64,000 nt of DNA from JANOMH01 sp031422295. GTDB lineage: Bacteria > Pseudomonadota > Alphaproteobacteria > Rhodobacterales > Rhodobacteraceae. The DNA is taken from contig JANOQM010000078.1 of assembly GCA_031422295.1 (NCBI GenBank), positions 17,360 through 81,359 of the forward strand, written 5' to 3'. Positions 52,558-61,914 of this stretch are shown piece after piece. A program made the position numbers and the translations under genes. Numbering within the stretch: position 1 is the first letter of the stretch; each line of letters starts with the position of its first letter. A model generated the notes under the pieces. That model did no database searches. It had not been told where the DNA came from and was given only the letters and a program-made list of their open reading frames with translations.

Positions 52558-53183
52558 GTGATGTTCCGGAAGCCGGGGTTCTGATGGGCGTCAATGTTTC
52601 ACGTGAAACAGAGACCTTGCTGAACCGCTATGCCGATCTCGTGAAAAACTGGACGACGCGAATAAACCTGATCTCAACGCCCAGTGTGCCTACGATCTGG
52701 GACCGGCATGTCCTTGATTCCGTTCAACTCTACCATGATGCCCCAACCGCGCCGTTTCATTGGGTTGATATCGGCAGCGGCGGTGGCTTTCCCGGAATAG
52801 TAATAGCGATTCTGGCACGGGCTGAGGGGCCTGTGGCGCGGCTTACTCTTGTCGAAAGCGATCAGCGCAAGGCGACTTTTCTGAGGGCTGCAGCGCGAGA
52901 GCTGGGACTTGCCGTGACAGTTCTGACCGCGCGGATCGAAGAAACTGCACCGCTGCATGCGGACATCCTTTCCGCGCGCGCCATGGGCCCCTTGACCAGC
53001 CTCATTAATCATGCCGCGCGGCATCTTGCGCCAACTGGCAAAGCTGTTTTCCCCAAAGGACGCACATTTCAGACCGAAATAGATGCCGCACAAGAGGATT
53101 GGCGGTTTGATCTGACGCTTCGGCCCAGTATGACTGACCCAGAGGCAAAAATTCTGACTATTGGAAATATCACCCATGTCTGA
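52554..53183 (+). CDS. rsmG: 16S rRNA (guanine-527 N7) methyltransferase RsmG (GidB)
   Basis: A 209-residue SAM-dependent methyltransferase for G527 of 16S rRNA; loss gives low-level streptomycin resistance in other bacteria. The start GTG overlaps the mnmG stop (GTGA). The SAM loop is WVDIGSGGGFPGIVIAI, and ILSARAMGPL carries a conserved late motif. Codons 14-20 (VNVSRET) contain the second parS palindrome. The stop overlaps parA by 8 bases. Confidence 0.96.
   Translation: MSDVPEAGVLMGVNVSRETETLLNRYADLVKNWTTRINLISTPSVPTIWDRHVLDSVQLYHDAPTAPFHWVDIGSGGGFPGIVIAILARAEGPVARLTLVESDQRKATFLRAAARELGLAVTVLTARIEETAPLHADILSARAMGPLTSLINHAARHLAPTGKAVFPKGRTFQTEIDAAQEDWRFDLTLRPSMTDPEAKILTIGNITHV
52595..52610. 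promoter_or_regulatory. parS centromere site 2 (inside rsmG)
   Basis: A second perfect TGTTTCACGTGAAACA palindrome, read as the codons for Val-Ser-Arg-Glu within rsmG. It is about 1.9 kb from the first copy and 1.4 kb upstream of parB. Clustered parS sites close to parAB and the origin load the ParB-SMC segregation complex. Confidence 0.93.
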
Positions 53184-53973
53184 GCTACCACCCGTAACGG
53201 CCGCAAAAATCATTGCGATTGCGAACCAGAAAGGTGGCGTGGGGAAGACAACTACGGCGATCAACCTTGGGGCGGCTTTGTCAAAGTCGGACAGGCGTAT
53301 TCTATTGGTTGACCTTGATCCCCAGGGCAATGCGTCAACCGGACTTGGCATCACGGCCGAACAGCGCACAATCACCACCTATGATTTTTTGCTGGGCGAC
53401 GCTACGCCAAACGACGCAATTCAGAGTACGGCCGTTAAGGGCTTGTCAATCATCCCCGCAACCATTGACCTGAGTTCCGCAGATATCGAGTTGATTTCAA
53501 ACGAGAAGCGCAGTTTTCTGTTGCATGATGCTTTGCGCCAGCCCGCGATGGAGCCGTTTCGTTTTGATTATATTCTGATCGACTGCCCGCCCTCGTTGAA
53601 TCTGCTCACTGTTAACGCAATGGTCGCGGCTCATTCCGTCATTGTACCGCTCCAAAGCGAATTTTTCGCCCTCGAAGGATTGTCGCAACTTATGCTGACA
53701 TTACGCGAGGTCCGGCAAACTGCAAATCCCGGCCTGCGGATCGAAGGAGTCGCCCTGACAATGTATGACAGGCGCAACAACCTTTCGCAGCAAGTCGAGG
53801 CAGATGCCCGCCAAAACCTTGGCGATCTGGTCTTTCAAACCGTAATCCCCCGGAATGTTCGGCTGAGCGAATCGCCGTCTTATGCGATGTCAGTTCTCGA
53901 CTACGATCCAAATTCAACAGGTAGCGACGCGTATCGCGCCTTGGCGGTGGAACTATTGGCGCGAGAACGCTGA
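53176..53973 (+). CDS. parA: Chromosome partitioning ATPase ParA
   Basis: A 265-residue Walker-type ATPase that moves ParB-parS complexes toward the poles. ATG 53176 is preferred over a TTG at 53161. The deviant Walker A motif NQKGGVGKTTT keeps the signature Lys19 and Lys24. DYILIDCPPSLNLLT is Walker B, and PRNVRLSESPSYAMSV is the expected late motif. It overlaps rsmG by 8 bases and precedes parB by 18. Confidence 0.97.
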   Translation: MSELPPVTAAKIIAIANQKGGVGKTTTAINLGAALSKSDRRILLVDLDPQGNASTGLGITAEQRTITTYDFLLGDATPNDAIQSTAVKGLSIIPATIDLSSADIELISNEKRSFLLHDALRQPAMEPFRFDYILIDCPPSLNLLTVNAMVAAHSVIVPLQSEFFALEGLSQLMLTLREVRQTANPGLRIEGVALTMYDRRNNLSQQVEADARQNLGDLVFQTVIPRNVRLSESPSYAMSVLDYDPNSTGSDAYRALAVELLARER

Positions 53974-53991
53974 CCGACAAAGAAAGCAAAA

Positions 53992-54882
53992 ATGACAGAT
54001 AAAAATATTAGAAACAGAGGGTTAGGTCGGGGACTTTCGGCGCTCATGTCCGATGTCACGGCCGAAGGTGATGGGGTCGATCGCCCACGTCGCCCGGATC
54101 TGCGTGCCCCGGTCGAGCGTCTGCATCCCAATCCAAACCAGCCCCGCCGCGCCTTTCCACCCGAGGCGCTGGCGGAGCTTGCGTCGTCGATCCGGGAAAA
54201 AGGCGTTATCCAGCCGCTTATTGTGCGCGCTCACCCAACCCAGCCCAATGATTTTGAGATTGTTGCCGGTGAAAGACGTTGGCGTGCGGCCCAGATTGCA
54301 CAGTTGCACGAACTGCCGATCATCGTGCGCAATTATACCGATACGGAAGTCCTCGAAGTTGCGATCATCGAGAATATCCAGCGCGCGGACCTGAACCCGA
54401 TGGACGAGGCGGCGAGTTACCGGCAGCTGATGGACCGGTTTGGCCATACACAGGACCAACTTGCGACGGCTCTGGGCAAAAGCCGAAGCCATATTGCCAA
54501 CCAGATGCGGCTTCTTACCCTGCCACCGGACGTTCAGGCGCTGGTGTCGGATGGTCAGCTGACGGCTGGGCATGCCCGCGCGCTGGTTGGGCATCCATTG
54601 GCGTCCAACCTGGCCCGTCGCATAATCCAAGGCAAACTTTCTGTCCGCGAGACCGAGCGCCTTGTCAAATCCGGTCCGGCCACGCCTCGAAATCCTGCAC
54701 GATTGTCTGCCGATCCCGCCAAAGATGCTGATACGCTGCAAATTGAGCAAGAACTTGCTGCAACGCTTGGAATGTCCGTCAGCATTGAACATAAATCAGG
54801 CGAGGAAAGCGGGCGGCTGGTCTTGCGGTACCGCAACCTTGCGCAGCTGGACGACCTTTTGCGCGCGCTGTCAGGCGGATAA
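53992..54882 (+). CDS. parB: Chromosome partitioning protein ParB
   Basis: A 296-residue parS-binding CTP switch. After a short ParA-contacting tail (RGLGRGLSALMSD), the N-terminal domain has NPNQPRRAFPPEAL and GERRWRAAQIA, the CTP-binding patch with EIIENIQRADLNPMDEA. The helix-turn-helix near DQLATALGKSRSHIANQM recognises parS, and a C-terminal dimer domain ends LAQLDDLLRALSGG. Two cognate parS sites lie upstream in mnmG and rsmG. Confidence 0.97.
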   Translation: MTDKNIRNRGLGRGLSALMSDVTAEGDGVDRPRRPDLRAPVERLHPNPNQPRRAFPPEALAELASSIREKGVIQPLIVRAHPTQPNDFEIVAGERRWRAAQIAQLHELPIIVRNYTDTEVLEVAIIENIQRADLNPMDEAASYRQLMDRFGHTQDQLATALGKSRSHIANQMRLLTLPPDVQALVSDGQLTAGHARALVGHPLASNLARRIIQGKLSVRETERLVKSGPATPRNPARLSADPAKDADTLQIEQELAATLGMSVSIEHKSGEESGRLVLRYRNLAQLDDLLRALSGG

Positions 54883-54899
54883 CGGCCTGCCGCCATCGG

Positions 54900-56057
54900 C
54901 TATGGTGACAGCAGCTGCCGCAAAACCGCATTTAGAACCGGTCTGCCCGCCGTCGTCGTGCGCAGTCGGCCTGAAATTGTCTCAACCACACCTAACTGCT
55001 TCAACTCATTGATATTACTATGTAAAAATAACCCGCCGAGGGCGTCAATCCGGTGCAGATCAACTCCTTCTGTTAACCGCATCCCCATCAACAAGGCCTC
55101 GGCCAATTGGTCCGGAACGGCGAGCGTCTCACGCCGCCCCTCACCCTGCCCGGTCTGTTCGACCTGTGCTAACCATGCACTCGGTGATTTGGGGGCTTCG
55201 GTTGCAAACCGGGCTCCGGCCAGGCTCAGACGTCCATGTGCGCCCGGCCCAATGCCAACATAGTCGCCATAGCGCCAGTAAATCAGGTTATGGCGGCTTT
55301 CCTGCCCCGGTCTGGCATGGTTGGACACCTCGTAGGCCTCAAATCCTGCCTGTCCGGTCAACTCTTGCGTCAGCGCATACATATCCGCAGCCCGGTCTTC
55401 GTCTGGAAGCCCTTTCAGCTTTCCGGCGGCATATCTGTCGCCAAAGGCTGTCCCATCTTCAATGGTCAACTGGTACAATGACAGGTGGTCTATTGCTAAA
55501 CCTAAGGCTTGCCCCAGCTCGGCCTTCCAGTCGGACAAGGTTTGTCCTTGCCGCGCATAGATCAGATCAAAACTGACCCGGTCGAAAATGCCGCGCGCGA
55601 TATCAAACGCCGCCATCGCCTCGGCGACAGTATGAAGCCGCCCCAAAGCCCGCAGATCAGGGTCTGACAAGGCCTGAATGCCCATGGAAACCCGGTTAAC
55701 GCCCGCGTCCCGATAGCCTGCAAAGCGCCCCGCCTCGACCGACGTGGGGTTTGCCTCTAGTGTAATCTCAATATCATTTGCTGCAGGCCATGTCGCCCGC
55801 ACCTTGCGCAGGATCGCATCAACCAGGGCCGGCTCCATCAGGCTTGGTGTACCCCCGCCAAAAAACACCGATCGTAACACCCGTCCGGGTGTTTCCGCGC
55901 CGACCCGCTCGATCTCGCTTAAATAGGCCCGGGCCCAGCGCGCCTGATCGATATGGGCCACAACATGGCTGTTAAAATCGCAATAGGGGCATTTTGACTG
56001 GCAAAACGGCCAATGAATATACAGCCCAAACCCGCCATGTTCCCAATCCTCAGCCAA
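54900..56057 (-). CDS. hemW: Haem chaperone HemW (radical SAM, coproporphyrinogen oxidase-like)
   Basis: A 385-residue radical-SAM protein with the [4Fe-4S] motif CQSKCPYC (Cys19, 23, 26). FFGGGTPSLM and the later GVNRVSMGIQALS are signatures. HemW resembles HemN but binds haem and delivers it to respiratory enzymes rather than oxidising coproporphyrinogen; it lacks the N-terminal extension of HemN. The start overlaps rdgB by 8 bases; last gene of rph-rdgB-hemW, ending 17 bases from convergent parB. Confidence 0.93.
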   Translation of the reverse strand: MAEDWEHGGFGLYIHWPFCQSKCPYCDFNSHVVAHIDQARWARAYLSEIERVGAETPGRVLRSVFFGGGTPSLMEPALVDAILRKVRATWPAANDIEITLEANPTSVEAGRFAGYRDAGVNRVSMGIQALSDPDLRALGRLHTVAEAMAAFDIARGIFDRVSFDLIYARQGQTLSDWKAELGQALGLAIDHLSLYQLTIEDGTAFGDRYAAGKLKGLPDEDRAADMYALTQELTGQAGFEAYEVSNHARPGQESRHNLIYWRYGDYVGIGPGAHGRLSLAGARFATEAPKSPSAWLAQVEQTGQGEGRRETLAVPDQLAEALLMGMRLTEGVDLHRIDALGGLFLHSNINELKQLGVVETISGRLRTTTAGRPVLNAVLRQLLSP

Positions 56058-56658
56058 AACAACCTGCTACCATCTTGGCAAACGCATCGGCCCGGTGGCT
56101 GATCCGGTTCTTTTGCCAGCGATCCATTTCGCCAAACGTCATGTCATACCCATCGGGTTGAAAGATCGGGTCATAACCATGCCCCTGCGTGCCGCGCATC
56201 GGCCAGACAATCCGCCCCGCCATCGCCCCGGCAAAGACCTCATCATGCCCGTCCGGCCATGCTAGTGCCAAGGTGCAACAAAACCGGGCCAGCCGGGGTT
56301 CCGCAGCCCGTGACGCCTCCAATTCGCCCCAAACCCGCGCCATTGCCTGCCCAAAATCCCGCCCATTGCCGGTTTCTGCCCAATCCGCCGTATGAACCCC
56401 GGGTGACCCGCCCAGCCCCGCAACCTCCATCCCGCTATCATCCGCCAATGCTGGCAACCCGGTCGCTCGCGCCGCCGCATGTGCCTTAAGCCGCGCATTT
56501 CCGGCAAAACTGTCCTCGGTTTCCGCAGGTTCTGGCAGCCCATAGTCCGCATTGGACGTCAGTGTGATGCCGTAGGGCCCCAACAACGCCGCAATCTCTT
56601 CCAGCTTGCCCAGATTATGCGTTGCCACCACCAAAGCGTTGCCTTCAAACCGCCGCAT
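56050..56658 (-). CDS. rdgB: XTP/dITP diphosphatase (RdgB/HAM1)
   Basis: A 202-residue pyrophosphatase that clears deaminated purine nucleotides such as dITP and XTP. VVATHNLGKLEEIAALL carries the T-x-N-x-x-K nucleotide motif at the N-terminus, ALADDSGMEVAGLGGSPGVHTA holds the metal-binding aspartates, and RGTQGHGYDPIFQPDGY and FGEMDRWQKNRISHRADA close the site. Overlaps the rph stop by one base. Confidence 0.96.
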   Translation of the reverse strand: MRRFEGNALVVATHNLGKLEEIAALLGPYGITLTSNADYGLPEPAETEDSFAGNARLKAHAAARATGLPALADDSGMEVAGLGGSPGVHTADWAETGNGRDFGQAMARVWGELEASRAAEPRLARFCCTLALAWPDGHDEVFAGAMAGRIVWPMRGTQGHGYDPIFQPDGYDMTFGEMDRWQKNRISHRADAFAKMVAGCFG

Positions 56659-57365
56659 CAGGCTACGGCGGCCAATTGCGCCGCGGCCAGTTCAGCCACG
56701 CCTTTTTCGGCCAAATCCAACAGCTTGCTCATTTGCTCGCGGGTAAATGTCGCCCCCTCGGCGGCCATCTGCACTTCGATCAACCGCCCGCCGGTCATCA
56801 CAAAGTTCCCATCGACGCCCGCCTCGCTATCCTCGGGATAATCGAGGTCCAGCACCGGCTGGCCCGCATAAATTCCGCAGCTGACCGCCGCGACCGGGTC
56901 AATCAGCGGATTGCTCAGCACCAGCCCGGCTTTCATCAGTTTGTTCACCGCCAGCCGCAGCGCCACCCAACCACCGGTGATCGACGCGCAACGCGTGCCG
57001 CCATCGGCCTGAATCACGTCACAATCCACAACAATCTGCCGCTCGCCCAGCGCCACCCGGTCTACCCCCGCCCGCAAGGACCGCCCAATCAGCCGTTGGA
57101 TTTCCTGCGTCCGCCCCGATTGCCCGTCCTTCGCCTCGCGCTTCATCCGGGTGTTGGTCGCGCGCGGCAACATGCCATATTCTGCCGTCACCCAGCCCAG
57201 TCCGGTATTCTTCATGAACGGCGGCACCCGTTCGTCAATCGTCGCCGTACATAACACATGCGTGTGCCCTACCCGGATCAGGCAGGACCCTTCGGCATGG
57301 CGGCTAATCCCGGTTTCAATCGAAATCGGGCGCATTTGGTCAATTTTCCGGCCAGAAGGGCGCAT
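56658..57365 (-). CDS. rph: Ribonuclease PH
   Basis: A 235-residue phosphorolytic 3'-5' exoribonuclease that trims tRNA ends. ATG 57365 with AAGGAA 6 bases upstream is chosen; a longer frame adds 19 unlikely residues. Typical segments are MRPSGRKIDQMRPISIETG, GWVTAEYGMLPRATNTR, DCDVIQADGGTRCASITGG and the phosphate-site arginines. First gene of rph-rdgB-hemW; the 117 bases toward divergent hrcA must hold both promoters. Confidence 0.96.
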   Translation of the reverse strand: MRPSGRKIDQMRPISIETGISRHAEGSCLIRVGHTHVLCTATIDERVPPFMKNTGLGWVTAEYGMLPRATNTRMKREAKDGQSGRTQEIQRLIGRSLRAGVDRVALGERQIVVDCDVIQADGGTRCASITGGWVALRLAVNKLMKAGLVLSNPLIDPVAAVSCGIYAGQPVLDLDYPEDSEAGVDGNFVMTGGRLIEVQMAAEGATFTREQMSKLLDLAEKGVAELAAAQLAAVA

Positions 57366-57482
57366 TGTCAGTTCCTTATACCCATTTGGCGCGGACATAC
57401 GCCGCATGGGCCGAAATTCCAACCCCGATTGACGCCACCCCCTGCATGGCTTTACTTGGCTGGCCCTGTTTGTGGATAGTAG

Positions 57483-58547
57483 ATGAACGGAAAGACCGCC
57501 TTGATTGACGACATGACCACCCGTTCACGCGAGGTGTTTCGTCGGGTCGTCGAGGGATATCTTGAATCCGGTGCCCCTGTCGGGTCCCGCAGTCTGACTC
57601 GGTCAATGTCTGAACAGGTCAGCGCCGCCACGATCCGCAATGTCATGCAAGACCTCGAATATCTCGGCTTGCTCGGCTCGCCGCATATATCCGCCGGCCG
57701 GGTCCCAACGCAGTTGGGCCTGCGGATGTTCGTCGATGGCCTGCTTGAAGTGGGCGATCTTGCGGGCGAAGACCGGCAGAAAATTGACGAAACGCTGGGC
57801 GGGGCCGAACAGGACACCGCCACCATGCTGGACCGGATTGGTGCTGCATTATCCGGCGTGACCCGCGGTGCCAGCCTTGTCCTGACCCCGAAACACGAAG
57901 CGGCGATCAAACACATCGAATTTGTCGCCCTCGCCCGTGACCGCGCCCTTGTGGTTCTGGTCTTTGCCGATGGTCATGTCGAAAACCGCATCTTTACCCC
58001 ACCCCCCGGCCAAACCCCATCGTCGATGCGTGAGGCGGCCAATTTTGTCAATGCGCTGGCCGAAGGGCGCACATTGTCCGAACTTAGCGCCGTCATTTCC
58101 CGCGAGATCATCAAGCGCCGGCAAGAGATTGATGGATTGGCCCGCGCCATGGTCGAAAGCGGCATGGCTCAATGGGTGAACGAAGGCGAATCGACTGAAC
58201 GGCTGATCGTGCGCGGTCAGGGCAATTTGTTGGCCGAAGGCGCAGGTGCCGAAGACCTTGATCGCATCCGGACCCTGTTTGACGATCTTGAACGCAAACG
58301 TGACATCGCACAATTCCTCGAACTGGCCGAATCCGGCGAAGGTGTGCGCATTTTCATCGGGTCAGAGAACAAACTTTTCTCACTTTCGGGTTCCTCTCTG
58401 GTCGTCTCTCCCTATATGAACGCAGATCGAAAGATCATTGGTGCGGTTGGGGTCATCGGCCCAACCCGCCTGAACTATGGCCGCATCGTGCCGATTGTGG
58501 ATTATACAGCGCAGCTGGTTGGCAAAATAATCGCTGACCGGTCTTAA
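57483..58547 (+). CDS. hrcA: Heat-shock repressor HrcA
   Basis: A 354-residue repressor of heat-shock genes with an N-terminal winged helix (residues ~12-85: SREVFRRVVEGYLESGAPVGSR, SEQVSAATIRNVMQDLEYLGLL) and GAF-like and dimerisation domains. ATG 57483 is used; an in-frame ATG at 57513 is possible. HrcA binds CIRCE elements (TTAGCACTC-N9-GAGTGCTAA); none is seen upstream of hrcA or grpE, so control of this operon is probably by another factor. It precedes grpE by 17 bases. Confidence 0.95.
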   Translation: MNGKTALIDDMTTRSREVFRRVVEGYLESGAPVGSRSLTRSMSEQVSAATIRNVMQDLEYLGLLGSPHISAGRVPTQLGLRMFVDGLLEVGDLAGEDRQKIDETLGGAEQDTATMLDRIGAALSGVTRGASLVLTPKHEAAIKHIEFVALARDRALVVLVFADGHVENRIFTPPPGQTPSSMREAANFVNALAEGRTLSELSAVISREIIKRRQEIDGLARAMVESGMAQWVNEGESTERLIVRGQGNLLAEGAGAEDLDRIRTLFDDLERKRDIAQFLELAESGEGVRIFIGSENKLFSLSGSSLVVSPYMNADRKIIGAVGVIGPTRLNYGRIVPIVDYTAQLVGKIIADRS

Positions 58548-58564
58548 CGTCAGGAAAGTTAAAG

Positions 58565-59122
58565 ATGGCAGAGCAGAATTTTGAACCCCAATCGCTGGAT
58601 GACCTCGCCGCCGAAGGCGATGTGCAGGATGCCACCCACGAGGCGATGCTGGATGAATTGGACGCCCTGCGTGTCGAACGGGACGAATTCAAGGACCGCT
58701 TCATGCGCGCCCTCGCCGATGCCGAAAACATGCGCAAACGTGCAGATCGTGATCGGAAAGAGGCTGAAAACTATGGCGGCTCGAAACTCGCCCGCGATAT
58801 GCTGCCGGTCTATGACAGCCTGAAACGCGCGTTGCAGGCCATGCAGGATGATGCGGTTGGCGTGTCCGCCCCGATTTTGGAGGGCGTTGAACTGACGATG
58901 CGCGAGATTCTGAACGTGTTTCAGAAACACGGGCTTCACGTCATCGCGCCGCAGCATGGCGACCGATTTGATCCCCAAAACCATCAGGCGATGTTCGAAG
59001 CCCCGGTTCCCGGCACCAAGGTCGGAGAGATCATTCAGGTGATGACCGAAGGTTTCATGCTGCACGACCGCCTGTTGCGTCCCGCACAGGTTGGCGTGTC
59101 GTCCAATGCGACTGGCGCCTGA
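58565..59122 (+). CDS. grpE: Nucleotide exchange factor GrpE
   Basis: A 185-residue DnaK cochaperone. An acidic N-terminus leads into the long coiled-coil (about 35-90, with RFMRALADAENMRKRADRD), then a beta domain with FDPQNHQAMFEAPVPGTKVGEI and the closing RLLRPAQVGVSSN. Cotranscribed with hrcA. dnaK is not in this window. Confidence 0.95.
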   Translation: MAEQNFEPQSLDDLAAEGDVQDATHEAMLDELDALRVERDEFKDRFMRALADAENMRKRADRDRKEAENYGGSKLARDMLPVYDSLKRALQAMQDDAVGVSAPILEGVELTMREILNVFQKHGLHVIAPQHGDRFDPQNHQAMFEAPVPGTKVGEIIQVMTEGFMLHDRLLRPAQVGVSSNATGA

Positions 59123-59144
59123 TTCATCATGCGCCTGATCCGCA

Positions 59145-59170
59145 GGGGGGGCGTGCAACCCACGCCCCCC
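59145..59170. terminator. Shared hairpin between grpE and mutS
   Basis: GGGGGGCGTG and CACGCCCCCC form a perfect 10-bp stem with a 5-base CAACC loop between the convergent ends of grpE and mutS. No clear U-run follows on either strand (TATAAC to the right), so it may act as an mRNA-protecting hairpin or weak terminator. Its last base touches the mutS stop codon. Confidence 0.6.
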
Positions 59171-61797
59171 TATAACAAACCCTTCAATTCATAAATCATC
59201 GCCAAAGCCTCTTTTGGTGATAATTCATCGGGCAGAACCTGACGCAATCGCGCCTCAACTTCCGACCCTTTAACAGGAGCCGGGGCGCTGCGTGGGCTGG
59301 CCGCAAACAGCGGCAAATCGTCAATCAACGCCGCCCGCCGCCCGCCGCCCTCGCGTTCGCCCTTTTCCAGCGCATCCAACACGACCCGCGCCCTTTCCAC
59401 CACCGACGCGGGCAGGCCCGCAAGTTTGGCCACCTGCACCCCGTAACTACGGTCCGCCGTGCCTTTGCGCACTTCGTGCAGGAAAATCACCTCACCATCC
59501 CATTCCTTGACCGTCACCGTGGCGTTTTCGACCCCGTCCAGTTTGGCCGACAGCACCGACATCTCATGGTAATGCGTCGCAAAAAGCGCCCGACAGCGAT
59601 TGACCCCATGCAGATGCTCCAGCGTCGCCCAGGCAATCGACAGCCCGTCATAGGTCGCGGTGCCGCGCCCAATCTCGTCCAATATCACCAAAGCCCGGTC
59701 ATCGGCCTGATTCAGGATCGCCGCAGTTTCGACCATCTCAACCATGAACGTGGACCGCCCCCGCGCCAGATCGTCCGACGCCCCAACCCGGCTGAATATC
59801 TGGCTGACGATACCGATATTTGCGGATTTTGCCGGAACATAGGACCCCATCTGCGCCAGAACTGCGATCAGCGCATTCTGCCGTAGAAAGGTGGATTTCC
59901 CGGCCATGTTTGGCCCGGTTAACAACCAGATCGGCGCATCGGTCAAATTGCAATCATTGGCCACGAAAGACGCGCCCGATCCGCGCAGCGCCTGTTCCAC
60001 CACCGGATGGCGCCCGCCCGTAATGTCAAAGGCGGGGCTGTCATCCATAATGGGGCGGCACCAGTTTTCGGCCCTAGCAAGGTCGGCCAGTGCTGCCGCC
60101 AGATCAAGCTCCGCCAGCCCCTTTGCCAGTCCAGCCAAAGGTCCCGCCTGTGCCAAAATAGCGTCGCGCAGACTTGAATAGTGCCGCTTTTCAATGTCCA
60201 GCGCATGCCCACCCGCATTTAATATTCGGGTTTCAAGCGCGCTTAAAGCAACAGTCGTAAACCGCACCTGATTGGCGGTGGTTTGGCGGTGAATGAACGT
60301 CTCGTTCAGCGGTGCAGCCAACATCCGGGCCGCGTGGGTATCCGTGGTTTCGATGAAATACCCCAGCACATTGTTGTGCCTGATCTTCAGCGACGTGACC
60401 CCGGCAAGTGCCGCATAATCGGCCTGCATCCCGGCAATCACCGACCGCCCCTCATCGCGCAATCGCCGCGCATCATCCAATTCCGGATCGTATCCGGCGG
60501 CGATAAACCCGCCGTCGCGGGCCAAAAGCGGTGGTTCAGCCGTCAGCGCCCGGTCCAAGATATCCCGCAAATCGTCATGTCCGCCCAACGTCAGCAAAGC
60601 CATATGCAGGATATCCGGCAAAGCCGCATCCCGACACGCAGCGCCAACCCGTCCACCCACTTCAATCGTGTTGCGCAGTGCGGCCATGTCCCGTGGCCCG
60701 CCCCGGTCCAACGCCAGCCGCGACAGCGCCCGGTCCAGATCATGCGCCCCGCGTAGAATGTCCCGCAGGTCTTGGGCCAGCCGCCGCTGTTCCACAAAGA
60801 ACGTCACTGCGGCCAGTCGGTCCTGAATAACCGCCAAAGTGCAGGACGGCGACGACAATCGCCGTTCCAGCAACCGCGCCCCGCCCGCTGTCACTGTCCG
60901 GTCAATCGCGCCCAACAGCGACCCCGCCCGCCCGCCATTCATGCCGTGAGTCAACTCCAGCGACCGCCGCGTGGCGGCGTCAATCTGCATGACGCTTGCA
61001 GGCGATTCCTGCACCGGCGGGCGCAGCAGCGGCAGGTTGCCTTTTTGGGTGATGTCTAGGTAATCGACCAGTGCTGCCATTGCCGCCACTTCGACCCGGG
61101 CAAAGCTGCCAAAGGCGTCTAGTGACGCCACCCCAAACAGCGCGCACAACCGCTTCTCCCCGTTCGTGCTATCAAACGACGCCCGGCCCAGTTGCGTCAC
61201 GGCAGCACCCGATTCAGTCACTATTCCAGCGTAACGCGGGTCAGTTCCATCCGAAAGCAACACTTCCTTGGGCGAAAGGCGGGCCAGCTCCGGCCCCAGA
61301 CGCACGGCCGGGCATTGCATGACGTTAAATGCCCCGGTCGAAATATCGACCCAGGCCAGTGCCGCCGCGTCCCGTACTTCGGCAAAGGCCGCCAGATAAT
61401 TATGCCGCCGTGCGTCCAGCAGCGAATCCTCGGTCAGCGTGCCGGGCGTCACCAGCCGCACCACATCGCGCCGCACGACGGATTTGTACCCGCGCTTTTT
61501 TGCCTCGGCGGGGTCCTCCATCTGTTCACAGACCGCCACCCGAAACCCCTTGCGGATCAGCGTCAGCAGATAGCCTTCGGAGGCATGCACCGGGACGCCG
61601 CACATCGGAATGTCTAGGTCCAGATGCTTGCCCCGTTTGGTCAGCGCGATATCCAGTGCGGCAGAGGCGGCCACCGCATCGGCAAAAAACATCTCGTAAA
61701 AATCACCCATCCGGTAAAACAGCAGCGCATCCGGATACCCGGCCTTAAGCCCCAGATATTGTGCCATCATTGGCGTTACGCTGTCATCAACGGCCAT
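59170..61797 (-). CDS. mutS: DNA mismatch repair protein MutS
   Basis: An 875-residue mismatch sensor. ATG 61797 behind GGGGGG is chosen; the frame is open 122 codons further but that part is not MutS-like. The mismatch-binding loop is ALLFYRMGDFYEMFFADA, with the Phe-x-Glu in DFYEMF. The ATPase shows GPNMAGKST (Walker A), SDDLARGRSTFMVEM and VILDEIGRGTATYDG (Walker B). The late YGVQVAKLAGLP signature and C-terminal domain are complete. Divergent from the aminotransferase-like gene. Confidence 0.96.
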   Translation of the reverse strand: MAVDDSVTPMMAQYLGLKAGYPDALLFYRMGDFYEMFFADAVAASAALDIALTKRGKHLDLDIPMCGVPVHASEGYLLTLIRKGFRVAVCEQMEDPAEAKKRGYKSVVRRDVVRLVTPGTLTEDSLLDARRHNYLAAFAEVRDAAALAWVDISTGAFNVMQCPAVRLGPELARLSPKEVLLSDGTDPRYAGIVTESGAAVTQLGRASFDSTNGEKRLCALFGVASLDAFGSFARVEVAAMAALVDYLDITQKGNLPLLRPPVQESPASVMQIDAATRRSLELTHGMNGGRAGSLLGAIDRTVTAGGARLLERRLSSPSCTLAVIQDRLAAVTFFVEQRRLAQDLRDILRGAHDLDRALSRLALDRGGPRDMAALRNTIEVGGRVGAACRDAALPDILHMALLTLGGHDDLRDILDRALTAEPPLLARDGGFIAAGYDPELDDARRLRDEGRSVIAGMQADYAALAGVTSLKIRHNNVLGYFIETTDTHAARMLAAPLNETFIHRQTTANQVRFTTVALSALETRILNAGGHALDIEKRHYSSLRDAILAQAGPLAGLAKGLAELDLAAALADLARAENWCRPIMDDSPAFDITGGRHPVVEQALRGSGASFVANDCNLTDAPIWLLTGPNMAGKSTFLRQNALIAVLAQMGSYVPAKSANIGIVSQIFSRVGASDDLARGRSTFMVEMVETAAILNQADDRALVILDEIGRGTATYDGLSIAWATLEHLHGVNRCRALFATHYHEMSVLSAKLDGVENATVTVKEWDGEVIFLHEVRKGTADRSYGVQVAKLAGLPASVVERARVVLDALEKGEREGGGRRAALIDDLPLFAASPRSAPAPVKGSEVEARLRQVLPDELSPKEALAMIYELKGLL

Positions 61798-61914
61798 CAA
61801 ACCCCCCGGTTTCCATCGCCAGACCCTATCCACCCCCCCGCCAAAGCGCAAATCGCTTTGCCCCTTGGAACCCACGCATTGCCCGTTTAGCCTTGGCCCA
61901 AGCAGGAGCGCATG

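Noticed and set aside
57366..57482. CIRCE element in front of hrcA
   Set aside because: No TTAGCACTC-N9-GAGTGCTAA or close variant was found between rph and hrcA.
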